Assembly: GCA_946811695.1 (NCBI GenBank)
Contig: OX328123.1
Span: 36,631,660-36,695,659, forward strand
Origin: Gonocerus acuteangulatus
Taxonomy: Eukaryota > Arthropoda > Insecta > Hemiptera > Coreidae
DNA length: 64,000 bases
Reading direction: 5' to 3'
The first letter of the stretch is position 1. Each line of letters opens with the position of its first letter. A model generated the notes under the pieces. The model ran no database searches. It was given only the letters and a program-made list of their open reading frames with translations, and was not told the origin of the DNA. The position numbers and the translations under genes are program-made. This document shows positions 19,469-30,262 of the stretch, in pieces.

Positions 19469-22117
19469 AAAAAATACACGTATCAAAATTCGTTTTGTCA
19501 TATAGATTTTGCTTCGTTCTGCGTCTCTCTAATTACGGGCTTAAATATTCCGTGGGCATGTATAGAAAGACCCCAGACTGAAATTAGCTGCATAAGTCTG
19601 TTTACTTTGGTGCTCGAGGTGAACGAACTCGGCAAGACAGACGCGCGTTATCTCTATGTAAACATTGGAATCAGGTCGAAGATGGATTTTTTTGTAATAC
19701 TCAAGTGAGTGTGAAATGTCTGAAGTGATCCGAGTGAAAAATCTTGTCGTAGTTGAAATATTGCTATTTCAGGTTTCTAACTCAATATCAAATGTTATTG
19801 AGTTTGAGCGCTTTTGGGCGGTTTTCGATCACTGTACGCCGGTGGGAGCCGAACCACTCATCTCCCGCATATGATTCTAAGGCGTTAGCCACTAGATCAC
19901 GGGAAGATTTGTATTTATATATTTACTATCTTATATTTGGTTAATGTATTTTATTATATGGGTACTATGTTTTATATTTTATTTTGTAATAGAAGGGGAA
20001 AGTTATATTTATTATTTATTATAATCTTATAATACACGTATTTATATGTACATCATTATGATTATTATTGTTTTATTGTATAACCCACGGACATATCCAA
20101 AATGTTTTCACTCGATGCCGCACGCCTAACTAACCAAAAATAAGTTCTGAGAAGCCTATGAAGGCAAAATTATTTACGTTATATTTTTCGCACGAATTTT
20201 GCCTAAAATAATGGTGTTTCGGTGGGCGAATTCAACTGTTTTAAAAACTTGCCCTGTCCTTAGCAATAAAGTAATGCTAAAAGTTGTCAGAGAAATGCTG
20301 TATTCTCTCAGAGGTATCTTCCCATGTGGAGGAATATTGTTATGACGGTATTAACAGGTGTGTGTGCATGAGATTAGGTCTTATCCAACGATACAGTATA
20401 ATCCAATTACTTGTTGGATTATCCGGGCGATTTCTAATAGATATCACGGATTAGCAATAAGATAGAGTTTTTGTAACTTGTATTCAACGTAATCTGAGAA
20501 GTATATATAGCATATTCGCTTTTATATGAATCATCAGTGATTCCATATTGGAGGTTGGATACTTTTCGTACTGCAACAGAGAAAAATGTAAAGTATACAT
20601 GTTTGGAAACTAATATTTCACTGTAAAATATTCAACCACTTTAATAGTTTATATACGTAAATTGTTTATATTAATATTTTATTTAAGTTCCTATTCAATT
20701 AAAATATTTTTAGTACAATATATCATTACATTTTAGACAAATATTCTAAATTAAACTAATTACAACAAATTATTAAGGTATAATATTCTATTAAAATAAG
20801 CTTTGTAATTAAGATAATGAACTTGAAGTGTTTATAAAATATATACAACAGTAAAGATTGGATTAAATTTTACAATTAAGTCTTAAAAATCTTTTATATA
20901 TAAAAATACATAAAATTAATACAAAGCCACCTTCGGTTTTAAATTATTTTGACTAAGAACCCATTTCAATCCCATAAGCAAATTTGCTATACAAATTATT
21001 AATAACATGACCTATTATATATAATTTTTTCAAAATTTTTAAAGATGCGTTTTTAAAAATATTTAGATTCAAAATTTTATTTTTGATTTTGAAAAACATT
21101 ATATAGTCATAACCTATCATGTGTTGCATGTCGTTTGAAAGGGCATAAAAAGAGCTACACTTTGACACCTTCCCCATGTTCGTAACGTAAACAGGAGATG
21201 AGTTATGACCATTTAAATGTTTTGAAAAAGCGAGATTTTGACCGCTTTTTGAATACTTTACATGGCCCTATTTTGAAGACCGTTTTAGATGAAATTTGGT
21301 ATTTTCATTTGTCCCGACGCCTACTTTGAGTGTACCAATTTCCATTAATATCAGAAAGGGTGAGGTAGAAAAGTGTGTTGATTTGACATGGAATGACCAT
21401 ATATATATATATATATATTGAGATATTTTCTACATGTTCATCTAAACTAAGATATTTAAAGTTTCGTTACAAATTTACGAAGTTTGGTTACAAATTTCAT
21501 TTGAGTTGCAAATTCTGAGGGAGATTGAACTATTTCTCTGATATGATTTAGCATCAAGTCTTCACCGACTTCCTAACAGATACTTCTATGGCGAATGCTA
21601 ATTCTTTTGTACTGCGTGACTTTATAATAACTTTAACTTTATTTAACTTTCCTCAGGCACAGCAGTCATCAAATCGTTTAATAGAGCGACCGAAAGCGAC
21701 AGACAAGTAGATGGCAAAATTTCTTGAAACAAGTATTGAAACCTGAACATACTGTCTAGCCAATCATTATTTACAATTATAAATTTGTCCGGATATCTTC
21801 CAGCCTCGTGCCATTTCATTTTCATTTTCGCAATTTTTTATTTTAAATGATTCTTTAATGTAGCTGAAAACGTTGGAATAATATTTACCATCTCAAACGT
21901 CTCCAAATATGGCAATAAATATTGAATCTACATCCTTAAAATTTCACAAAATACTAATTAGCTTCCTACGCGGAAATGGAATTTATTTTCCACAAAACAA
22001 ATAAGCAGACGAAAGCAGCTAAATGTTTAAATTTTCTGTCATATACCTTTTAAGTAACTCGTACCATAAATTTCACTTTGAGATACTTTTTAGTAAAAGT
22101 CCTTTTAAGTTTTAAAA
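19469..22117. other. Long AT-rich interval without recognised gene
   Basis: No ORF here has coding signs; the 87-residue ORF at 19445-19708 starts inside the HL2 end. Contents I can name: a tRNA-like SINE head at 19838-19905, a short (TA)n at 21400-21418, and a 19-base motif GATTTGACATGGAATGACC at 21380-21398 whose exact reverse complement occurs at 52812-52830. It may be host intron or intergenic sequence. Confidence 0.5.
19838..19905 (-). repeat. tRNA-like SINE head
   Basis: On the minus strand it reads TCCCGTGATCTAGTGGCTA (box A TRGYNNARNGG type) and GGTTCGGCTCC (box B). It resembles the 5' parts of the SINEs at 26678 and 56760. The 3' end does not pair with the 5' acceptor strand, so it is not a functional tRNA gene. 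No SINE body or A-rich tail follows. Confidence 0.6.
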
Positions 22118-24378
22118 GTCCGACTCGCAGGAACTGCAGCATCTTAGCGCGGTTCCGTTCATGTCCCTAGTGCCATTTGATAAGCTTAGAAAAGAAATAA
22201 ACTTATTTTTTTTATATATCTCGTGAAAATTGTCAAAATCCTCTCGAACATCTCGAATAAAAGTGATATTAAGGCGTCAGGGACACCGACAGTAGCTAAC
22301 TTTTACACAGAAGCGGGAATTACAGAATCTGGCTCTCATTCTAAAGCAAAGCTCTATAAATCAATACAAAATAGGCCTAATAAAGCCTTTCTAGAGGATA
22401 CAGAAGCATGGGCGCATATGAGGGGGGGGGCTGCAGCCCCTCCCGAAATTTTGAATTGATGATAAAAACTTCTCGTAAAACCCTTAAAAATAAATTAAAT
22501 AAGATCACTTAGTTCATAAAACATATTTTATTTTACGTGTAATAGCGTTTTAGTTGCCTAAAACTATTCCAAGCTCTAAATATTTAGTATTCCATACCCT
22601 GGAAATGGTCTCAGCCCCCCCCCCGAAATTGTTTTTATATACGCCCATGTACAGAAGGATCAAGAAGAAGTACACAAGATTGAGTAGAATACCCTGCCTA
22701 ATATAGCCTATATAGAATAATATGCCGAATAAAACGTATCTAGTAAATACACAAGGACAAATAAAAGTCTTGACGAATAACTAGTGAAAAAAAAAACTTT
22801 ATTTAACAAAATAAAACAAAGTTTAGTTGCCCAACTACAATAGAATAATATACCTAATTAAGTCTATGGAGTAGACACAAATGGACCAAAAACAAGTCTT
22901 GTGGAATATTGTTTTTTTTCTAATTAAATACTTTTTATCAATATTTAGTATATAACCTTTGTTGAAAACTATTGATTGCTAATTGATGAATCGGTTTACA
23001 ACTAAGTAGTCTTTATGAATATTTAGTATATAACCCATGTTTGGATCTGTGTTTTTGGGGTGCTCTCCGCCTAGGCTTTGTGTTTGTGTCGGCAGATACC
23101 TATATGGGGTATATTTACAGCTCTTGAGGATTAACTCTTAGCAGGTAAATTTCCTGCGGCCCCCTTGTGTTCTACGGGCATTGAACCGCCATATTCGCTC
23201 ATAGTATCTAACCGTTGTGAAGTTTATTTTTTGTATTTAGGACTTACATACACATATGTGGATTTAGGACTTATATACATATGTAGACTAAATCATAGCA
23301 AGAAGTAATCCTACGTCGTCGGTTCTTAACTATGTAGACTCGCTAATGTTATCCAATCTTAGATACATCGTATTTAAAATCCACAGCAAAAACACGACCT
23401 TTCATCAGAATCCCCTGCTGAATAAAACTTATATAGAATAATATGCAAAATAAAGCCTATCTAGTGGATAAAAATAGAGGAAAAAAGCCGTTCGTGGTGG
23501 TAGAAAATCTTAAAAGTATTTCGCTCAGAAATCTCCGAAATATTGTCACTAATTTTACGTATCCTGTTTTATAGCCAAATAGATTTATATTCTATAATCA
23601 ATAAGAAAAACCTACTAACAATAAAAAACTATGGGTAACAGATGAAAATAGGGAATACCAAGAATAATTCTAAAGAACGAAATCAACACCAGTACTGTAA
23701 TCTAGATATTCATACGGCATCTTCGAATTCTAACAAACAAAATATTGATTCTAATTATACGTATCCTGTTTTATTGACAAATACATTTGACTACTATAAG
23801 CAATTAAAAACACTAGGGAATATGCCAAAGAACTCGGAGTAGGAGCCTCGACAGTTTCAAGACATTTGAAGGAAATCGACAAATCCAAAGCTGACATTTC
23901 ATACGGTACAGCCTGATATATTTTTAACAATGAATTGTTTTTCTTATTTTAATTAATCTGTTTTATTGTCAAATACATTATCCAACTTTAAGCAATTAAA
24001 AATTAACAAGGAATAACAACAAACAAAAAGAACCGTTCGAATAAACGAAATCAATTACTTCAAAGTTTAAGCACTTATTTCTCCGATTGACATAGCCTAA
24101 TCAAAAATTGTTTCAGAATCTTTTCTGTAGAACATTTAGTAAGCTTTCGCATGGTAACCCTCCGTTTACCAATATTCCTAACCGTCTTCGAGATATTAGG
24201 GAATGTATACGAAGTTCCCAAAACATTTCATGTCTGTTAATAAAATATTTTATTCTAATCCTTCCTTAGCTCCAAACGTAACAAAAATTTTAACATATTA
24301 GTGTTGATGAAATTCAAACATGCAGAAAATGTTTCAACTGAATCCCATAATTTTAAGTACCAAAATCAAAGACAAAAA
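22118..24378 (+). mobile_element. HL2 element, long variant (end A side replaced)
   Basis: Starts with end B GTCCGACTCGCAGGAACTGC and AGCGCGGTTCC. From about 22160 to 23915 it carries the long-variant insert, also present inverted at 42.02-43.76 kb, with a short ORF MKIVKILSN (22223-22459) and an HTH-like remnant at 23815-23916. The common core begins at about 23918 (TTTTTAACAATGAATTG). It stops at 24378, where an HL1 copy begins, inside the phrase CAAAGACAAAAAG. Confidence 0.8.
23642..23916 (+). pseudogene. HTH-like transposase remnant in HL2 long variant
   Basis: An ORF at 23642-23842 encodes MKIGNTKNNSKERNQ... and then a different frame (23815-23916) reads REYAKELGVGASTVSRHLKE, ending in TGA. 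The pattern KELGV-x-x-STV-x-x-(H/I)LK is typical of the helix-turn-helix domain of pogo/CENP-B-type and other DNA-binding proteins. The same block occurs at 42020-42121 on the minus strand. It is a short fragment with no catalytic domain; whether it belonged to an HL2 transposase or was captured is unknown. Confidence 0.4.
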
Positions 24379-25012
24379 GTCCGTCACGCAGGAGCTGCAT
24401 AACTAAGTACTTTCCTCAGAATTTGGGTAGTGTAGACTGCTTTCCAGAACAATTTGCTTAAAATATCCTACATAAATAAAATAAAAACATGAATAGTTCT
24501 CTTTTAATTTTGTAATGAGTAACTGATAAATTATTAATTTGCTTCCAGTGTTATGTTTACACATGGTACCTATTACACTACGTAATCAATACAAAAAACC
24601 TCATATTATCGTATTTTGATCTAAGGCAGGAACAGGATACAGTCACTCTAGTGGTAGAAAGCGCTCCTTGTGAACCTACGTCTGGCGGGCTTTTCTATTG
24701 AAATATATAACAAATTAAACCCCCGCTTTCCGATTGACCGATTACCCCCCCTAATGAACCGATTTAGTTTATTTTTACAACACATATTTACCTGTGGATT
24801 ACCACTACGAATACCGAGTTTCATCGAAATATACCAAAAATCACGGCTGGTAGTGGCGAATTGGTATTGTGGGTCCGGAGTAAACCCCCCCCCCCCCTTC
24901 CGGTGGACCGACTTTGGTGGTTAACGAACTCGTTCAATCGTTTGCTAATTGAATCCTATATACCAAGTTTCGTGACGAAAAAACAAAAACTCTGGCCGCT
25001 ATCGTGTTAACA

Positions 25013-25079
<67 letters not shown>

Positions 25080-25198
25080 TTTAACGGGGGTCATTTTCGG
25101 TGTCTACTGGGTAGGATCGATAAAGATTTGAAGAAATTTTCCAAAAATTCCGTCATGAGTCCAACCTCAATAGCTACTTTCCTTCGGAGGAAAGTGCT
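24379..25198 (+). mobile_element. HL1 element, short tandem-array form
   Basis: End B at left (GTCCGTCACGCAGGAGCTGC), subterminal AGCACTTTCCTC near 24410, matching the inverse at end A (GAGGAAAGTGCT at 25187-25198). (TA)n spans 25016-25075. It is 820 bp, against 1.23 kb at 11850, because only about one of the 134-bp units remains. Flanked by A runs on both sides. Confidence 0.85.
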
Positions 25199-25199
25199 A

Positions 25200-25560
25200 A
25201 AAACAGGCTGCTCGCACCTTCTTTCAGGCTGCCGGCAGCCTGAAAACTGACTCAGTGCCAGTATTTTGAAATAGGACATTTTAGTCTAAAATAGGATTCC
25301 ACATATTTCAGCCTAAAATAGGACTCCACTAGTGCTGGAATGCTAATTCTGCATCCTATAGTAGAGTTCTCACACCCAAAGGTAGCATCCAACAATAGAG
25401 TGCTAGCACTCTACTTACGAGTGCGTACTTCTAGACTCTAGATTGCTGGCACTCTGATACTGGCTTCTAGCAGCCTACCCATATAGGCTGCGAGCATCCT
25501 GATGTTTGCTTCCTGTATCCTACCCCTATAGGTTGCTAGCATCCTATATGGATGGGTTAC
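25200..25560 (+). repeat. Third repeat family (AGCATCCTATAG type), copy 1
   Basis: Shares GGCTGCCGGCAGCCT, GACTCAGTGCCAGTATTTT and a long series of short reiterated phrases (TAAAATAGGATTCC, TAGCATCC, GGCTGCGAGCATCC) with 28736-29055 in the same order. It is made of many imperfect short motifs. No ORF. Confidence 0.7.
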
Positions 25561-25825
25561 ATTGACCCCTTCCATTATTATGTGGATAAAAAAGAACAAA
25601 GGTAAATTCAGACTAATAATAATGAGACTTTATTTAGGTGCAATTTACACATAAACTTCTTAACAAGTAGGTATTTACAAGTATTATTAGGTACAATGTA
25701 CTTATGAACAATATTGAAAAAGTAGGTCTAAAAATAATTTTTTTTATTATGCAAAGTATTAACGCAAAAACATAAGCGCTGCAATGTTTCCCGTGAATTT
25801 CGCCAGAAAACCTACATGTACTCAT
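25561..25825. other. Interval without recognised gene
   Basis: AT-rich. 25750-25825 is the inverse of 29122-29190 (AACGCAAAAACATAAGCGCT ... CTACATGTACTC) and so belongs to a repeat related to the HL2 core. The rest shows nothing. Confidence 0.4.
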
Positions 25826-25845
25826 ATATATATATATATATATAT

Positions 25846-25896
<51 letters not shown>
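25826..25896. repeat. (TA)n microsatellite
   Basis: About 70 bp of TA/AT repeat with one GG interruption; ORFs across it (poly-Ile-Tyr) are artefacts. Confidence 0.95.
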
Positions 25897-25898
<2 letters not shown>

Positions 25899-25933
25899 GA
25901 ATAAAAATTGTAAAGCTTACGTTTTCAGGTTTT

Positions 25934-26079
25934 AGCGCGGTTACTCCCTACCTCCATTGGCAGAACCCCCTTATGAGGTTGACCTCACGACACAATCCGG
26001 AAGTGCCGACTAGAAACTTTCTCGTTTCAGGCCCCATAGATCACGAAAATTTAGGTGGTTCGAATTTATATATATATAT

Positions 26080-26169
<90 letters not shown>

Positions 26170-27000
26170 GTATATATTTATATATATGCCTGTCGCTCTC
26201 TAGCAAGCTCAAAAGTGTCCGATTTTGATAAACTTTGGTACCAAAATCTTTCGTCTAATTTGAAAGGTCAAGTTCGTTAACCTGCAGAATCCGCCCATTG
26301 GAAGATAGTATTTTCGGCGAAATTCGCGCAAAAAAAATCGTAACGCTTACGTTTTTGCATACTTGCAGGTACTTGTTTTATAGGTTTCTTAACTTAGGAA
26401 AACGAATGAAACCATATTTAAGGCGATATCGGTAATCGTTTCTGAGAAAAGTGGAATCAATGTTTTTGCAAGTCATTATTTTTTTGTGGCTACTTAGAAT
26501 CGCGGGATTCAATTGAAATAATTTCTGCATCTTGGAAATTAATCCCGACTAGGATGTTTAAATTGTGGTTATATTTGGAGTTAAGAAAGTATGCGAAAAA
26601 ACAATTTCATTAATAGACATGAAATGTTTTCGGATCATCATACATTTTTCGTAAATATCTCGATAACAGTTGGGAAAGGGGTCTCCCGTAGTCTAGTGGA
26701 TAGCGCGCTGGATTCATAAGCGGGAGATGGTGGGTTCAATTCCCACCTCCGGCAGGAATTTTCTCATCTCAAGGCTCGTTGGGAAAATTCCTCGCTGCAC
26801 CTTGGATGTCGGCGCTAATGACCTAGAAGTAGATGCGCCGTAAAAAAAAAAAAAGAAAGAAAAAAAGAAAGAAACAGTTGGGAAATCGTGGTAAATGGAA
26901 GGTGACCATTCGAATGCTCACTACATTCTCTACAAAAAAGGATCTGGAGCAATTTTCGATGGGGCAAAGTCAATCAGAGATATAAGCGCTTAAATCTTAA
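25934..27000 (-). mobile_element. HL2 element, end A present, end B lost
   Basis: Begins AGCGCGGTTACTCCC with a slightly damaged hairpin. The conserved end region and (TA)n 26070-26185 follow, then TGTCGCTCTCTAGC, the shared TTTGGTACCAAAATC...GTTCGTTAACC block, and the core. It is interrupted by a SINE at 26678-26872 and ends at 27000, where another HL2 copy starts with end B. Confidence 0.75.
26678..26872 (+). mobile_element. tRNA-derived SINE with perfect 13-bp TSD
   Basis: A tRNA-like head (TCCCGTAGTCTAGTGGATA box A; GGTTCAATTCC box B), then a body CGTTGGGAAAATTCCTCGC...GGATGTCGGCGCTAATGACC and an A-rich GAAA tail. It is flanked by AACAGTTGGGAAA at 26665-26677 and 26873-26885. About 195 bp. 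Transcription by RNA polymerase III from the internal promoter is expected. Related copies or tails are at 56760, 54217, 54345 and 58946. Confidence 0.92.
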
Positions 27001-27002
27001 AA

Positions 27003-27727
27003 GTCCGACTCGCAGAAACTGCCACATCTTAGAGCGGTTAAGTATATCTCGAAGAAATGGTATAGATTAGCATCGCATATCACAGGAAACGGACGCCGAA
27101 GTAGCCAACTTACACAGAAGCGGATAATTCTTAATCTGTATAAGTCGATACAATTATGTACTGAAAACGTACTTACTCTTTGACTACAGCTGAGAAGGCT
27201 CTATTCTAAACAACCAAAAATTTGTTGTCATTTTGAGTATCTTGTTTTACTAGCAAATTCGTTTTACTGTTATAATCAACTATAAGCAATTAAAAAATAA
27301 CAAGGAATAAAAACAGACAAAAAGAACCGTTCGAATAAACGAAATCAATTACTTCAATGTTTAAGCACTTATTTCTCTGATTGACATCACCTAATCAAAA
27401 ATTGTTTCAGAATCTTTTTTGAATAGAATTTAGAAAGCTTTCAAATAGTTTCCATCCACTTATCAAAATTTCCCAACCGTGTTCGTGATATTAATGAAAG
27501 TATACGAAGTTCCCTAAACGTTTCATGTCTGGTCATAAAATATTTTATTCTAACCCTTCCATAACTCCAAACGTAACCAAAAGTTTAACATATTAGTTTT
27601 GATGAAATCCGAACATTCAGAAAATGTTTCAACTGAATCCCATAATTCTAAGTACCCAAACCAAAAACGTTAATCAACAAATATTTTTTCCTCAACAACA
27701 TTATTGAGACCGGAAAAGCGCGAACAG

Positions 27728-27731
<4 letters not shown>
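27003..27731 (+). repeat. HL2 element, end B half
   Basis: Starts with end B (one substitution, CGCAGAAACTGC). A module GTATATCTCGAAGAAATGG... shared with 58.8, 62.1 and 63.0 kb follows, then the core, up to a (TA)n at 27732-27763. No end A follows; an R2-clade LINE fragment abuts the TA tract. Confidence 0.7.
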
Positions 27732-27763
<32 letters not shown>

Positions 27764-27766
<3 letters not shown>

Positions 27767-28735
27767 CGCACCGCCAGATAGAATACAAGCGTTTACAAAA
27801 ACTGTGGAGGTCTAATAAAAGTAGGGCGGTGAAAGAGTTATTGGAAGGAGGTCTTCTAGAGCGCAGGCATTCGTTGGACGAAATGGAGAATTACTGGCGC
27901 CCGGTTATGGAGAGTCCCTCTCGGCCATTTGATCAGGCAGGTTTGCCACTGGGAGCTGTGGAGATCAAAACATTATGGACGCCTGTCGAAGTGGTGGGGA
28001 TCCAGAACAACAGGATAGACAGATCCTCTGCACCTATTCCGGACGGCTTACTAGTTGCCGATTGGGAGTCAGTCCCCCCTATGGCTAGGGCTGTATTTTA
28101 TAATTTATATTTGTTAGGGGGTAGGTGTATTCGACAAGTGGTTGGTGCAAGGACTGTCTTCAAATCGAAGAAGAAATTTCCGGAGACGCCTGGGGATTAC
28201 AGACCTATCACTGTGGCGTCTGTGGCTCTCAGACAACTCCATAAGATATAAGCTGCAAGTCCGAGAGCGTTTGATCTCCAACGCGATGCGGTGCTCTTGG
28301 AGGCTCGTCGGTGTCACCGTGAGGTGCACTTGACCTTCCTGGACATTGCTAAGGCTTTCGATAGTATTAGTCACTCAGCTCTAAGAGCCGCCATGGCCCA
28401 CAAAGGCCTACCATCCGGATTCGTGGAATACGTGATGAGGGTCTACGGAGAAGGGATTCCCGAATTACCGATGGTCGTGTGTGGATGGACCCAATCGTAA
28501 GCGGGAGGGGGATTAGGCAGGGTGATCCTTTGTCTCCGTGCCTCTTCAACCTTGCGATGGATTGGGTCCTCCAGGCGGTTCCAAGCCAGGTGGGATATTC
28601 TCTGGAAGGAGCGAGGATTAACTATCTGGCCTTTGCCGACGACTTGGTTTTGGTTGCGTCCTCGGTCGCTGGCATGCGGAGTGCCTTTGCGCCTGTTGGA
28701 GCAGCCATCGCAATGCTGCACGGAGAAAAAAAAAC
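27764..28735 (+). pseudogene. R2-clade LINE reverse transcriptase fragment
   Basis: Three frames of one damaged ORF. The first, open to TAA at 28251, reads EYKRLQKLWRSNKSRAVKEL and later ARTVFKSKKKFPETPGDYRPITVASV ... LRQLHKI in pieces typical of R2 proteins. After a gap and shift come FLDIAKAFDSISHSAL, then GRGIRQGDPLSPCLFNLAM and YLAFADDLVLVAS with FADD intact (about 28632-28650). The LAFADDLVL and RQGDPLSP forms separate it from the Jockey-like LINEs elsewhere in the window. No poly(A), zinc fingers or endonuclease are visible; both ends are truncated. R2 elements normally sit in 28S rDNA, but nothing here is rDNA. Confidence 0.75.
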
Positions 28736-29055
28736 AGCCTGCCGGCAGCCTTAAAACTGTGACTCAGTGCCAGTATTTTTAAATAGGACATTTTAGTCTA
28801 AAATAGGATTCCACATATTTCAGCCTAAAATAGGATACTAGTTAGAGTGCCGGCACTTTATAATAGAGTGCTGAAATCCTAATTCTGCATCCTATAGTAA
28901 AGTTTCACACCCAAAGCTAGCATCCAACAATTGAGTGGTAGCAGTCTACTTTCAAGTGCGTACCCCTAGACTTTAGATTGCTGGCACTCTGATACTGGCT
29001 TCTAGCAGCCTACCCATATAGGCTGCGAGCATCCTGATGTTTGCTTCCTGTATTA
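28736..29055 (+). repeat. Third repeat family, copy 2
   Basis: Collinear with 25200-25525, with some indels. It directly abuts the R2-clade fragment at the A9 run and ends near an inverted repeat flanking (AT)n. Confidence 0.7.
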
Positions 29056-29072
29056 ACGCGAAAACATAAGCG

Positions 29073-29123
<51 letters not shown>

Positions 29124-29280
29124 TACATGTAGGTTTTCGGGCGAAATTCACGGGAAACATTGCAGCGCTTATGTTTTTGCGTTAATACTCTTGCAGGTAC
29201 ACCTTTTAATAGGTTTTTTTTAATGTAAGAAAACGAATGGAGCAATTTTTAAGGTGAAATCTGTAACCCTTTTCGAGGAC
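29055..29280 (+). repeat. (AT)n with inverted flanks, HL2-core-like
   Basis: ATTAACGCGAAAACATAAGCGCT before and AGCGCTTATGTTTTTGCGTTAAT-type sequence after an (AT)n tract (29077-29120). Followed by an HL2-core-like stretch (GAAAACGAATGGAGC). Confidence 0.6.
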
Positions 29281-29396
29281 GTATATAAAACTAGTTTTTT
29301 TTAAAGATTAATTTATGTTTGAAGTTAAGACAATATTTATTAATAGCTAATAAAAAAAAAATAAATAAAAAAAAATTATTTCTCTCGTCTTTGCAG
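29281..29396 (+). other. Probable intron end with splice acceptor
   Basis: Unique AT-rich sequence leading to TTATTTCTCTCGTCTTTGCAG, a pyrimidine tract plus AG at 29395-29396, eight bases before the ATG of the secreted-protein exon. Inferred 3' splice site; the donor is not in view. Confidence 0.5.
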
Positions 29397-29404
29397 TTGC
29401 TGCC

Positions 29405-29764
29405 ATGAAGATGACACAAGTGGGAGTTCTATCAGTTATGAGCCTTCTAGTATGCATATCGTGTTGTGCAGTTAAAGAAGTAGGAAGAAGCTCACAAGGA
29501 GTGAGAATTGATTTCAAAGCAGGCCACAGACACAAAGCTTCTGAGAACATTCAAAGCTTAAATGACATTTGGATATTTAAAGATCAACAATTGTCTAACT
29601 CGGATGGACCTGACCCTCCTTCTACATTCCAACCAGAAGTTTTTGCGTCGAGGCAAACATTCACATCATCTTGGGTTCCAAGGTTTTCGCCGATTTTTCC
29701 AGGTCCAAGGAAAAGGACAACGGCACAATATCTGAGCCGACCTCATCCTACTGAGGCTGAATAA
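29405..29764 (+). CDS. Secreted 119-residue protein, candidate host exon
   Basis: Starts MKMTQVGVLSVMSLLVCISC in a good context (GCTGCCATGA). Residues 1-22 form a clear signal peptide (short basic start, hydrophobic core, small residues CCA before VKEV). The mature part has no further cysteine, several basic residues, and one tribasic-like site, RKR at 102-104, after WVPRFSPIFPGP. It ends SRPHPTEAE and TAA. AATAAA overlaps the stop (29760-29765), with more near 29823 and 29945. It is the only ORF here with no repeat partner, and it follows a plausible splice acceptor, so a first exon in the 5' UTR is likely elsewhere. A peptide precursor is one reading; I recognise no family. Confidence 0.55.
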   Translation: MKMTQVGVLSVMSLLVCISCCAVKEVGRSSQGVRIDFKAGHRHKASENIQSLNDIWIFKDQQLSNSDGPDPPSTFQPEVFASRQTFTSSWVPRFSPIFPGPRKRTTAQYLSRPHPTEAE

Positions 29765-30116
29765 AAATCGTAGCTTGTATGAAAGAGGGAAAACCCATAA
29801 AAACATTCAGCAAATACGTCAAAATAAACATAAATACAAGCAGGGGAAATTATTGCCTATTAAAAATTCTTTTTAGTGCGTTTTGTCCATACCTGCCATC
29901 AACACTCTACGTCTCTTTTTGTAGACTCTGTAAAGTAGGGAAAGTAATAAAACCATTTTCAAAGCGATTTCTTTATTTTTAGATGTTAATCCTATACAAG
30001 TTAATCTTTTTCCCAGTGCGTATATTTTTCCATGCTCCTCTCATGAATAGAGATTTCCTCCACAGTGTAAATTTCCACATACGATTTCAAAGTGAAAATT
30101 CAGTGTGAATCTTTTT
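29765..30116 (+). other. Probable 3' UTR and unique flank of the secreted-protein exon
   Basis: Unique sequence with AATAAA-type signals near 29823 and 29945. No repeat partner in the window. It ends at the next HL2 end A. Confidence 0.4.
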
Positions 30117-30260
30117 AGCGCGGTTACTCCCTATCTCCATAGGGAGAACCCGCTTATGAGATTGACCTGACGCAATCCGGAAGTGCCGACTAGAAACTTT
30201 CACGTTTCAGACCCTACAGATCACGAAAATATAGGGGGCCCAAATTTGTATATATAAATA
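30117..30260 (-). repeat. HL2 end A fragment
   Basis: AGCGCGGTTACTCCCTATCTCC hairpin end, then CGCAATCCGGAAGTGCCGAC and a short (TA) stretch, where a CAGGGTG-terminus element begins. Confidence 0.75.
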
Positions 30261-30262
30261 TA

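Noticed and set aside
19838..19905. A second tRNA gene
   Set aside because: The acceptor ends do not pair.
25784..26203. Long Ile-Tyr-rich ORFs over (TA)n tracts (also at 36.3, 40.8, 51.5 and 59.1 kb)
   Set aside because: Reading frames are open only because TATATA has no stop in those frames; they are microsatellites, not genes.
26678..26760. A functional tRNA gene
   Set aside because: Boxes A and B are good, but it is the head of a SINE with body, A-rich tail and target duplication.
29481..29704. Adipokinetic-hormone-like match RQTFTSSWV in the secreted protein
   Set aside because: AKH peptides start right after the signal peptide as QLTF/QVNF and end in W-G-amidation; here it lies at residues 83-91, lacks the second residue and has no GKR. 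Likely chance.
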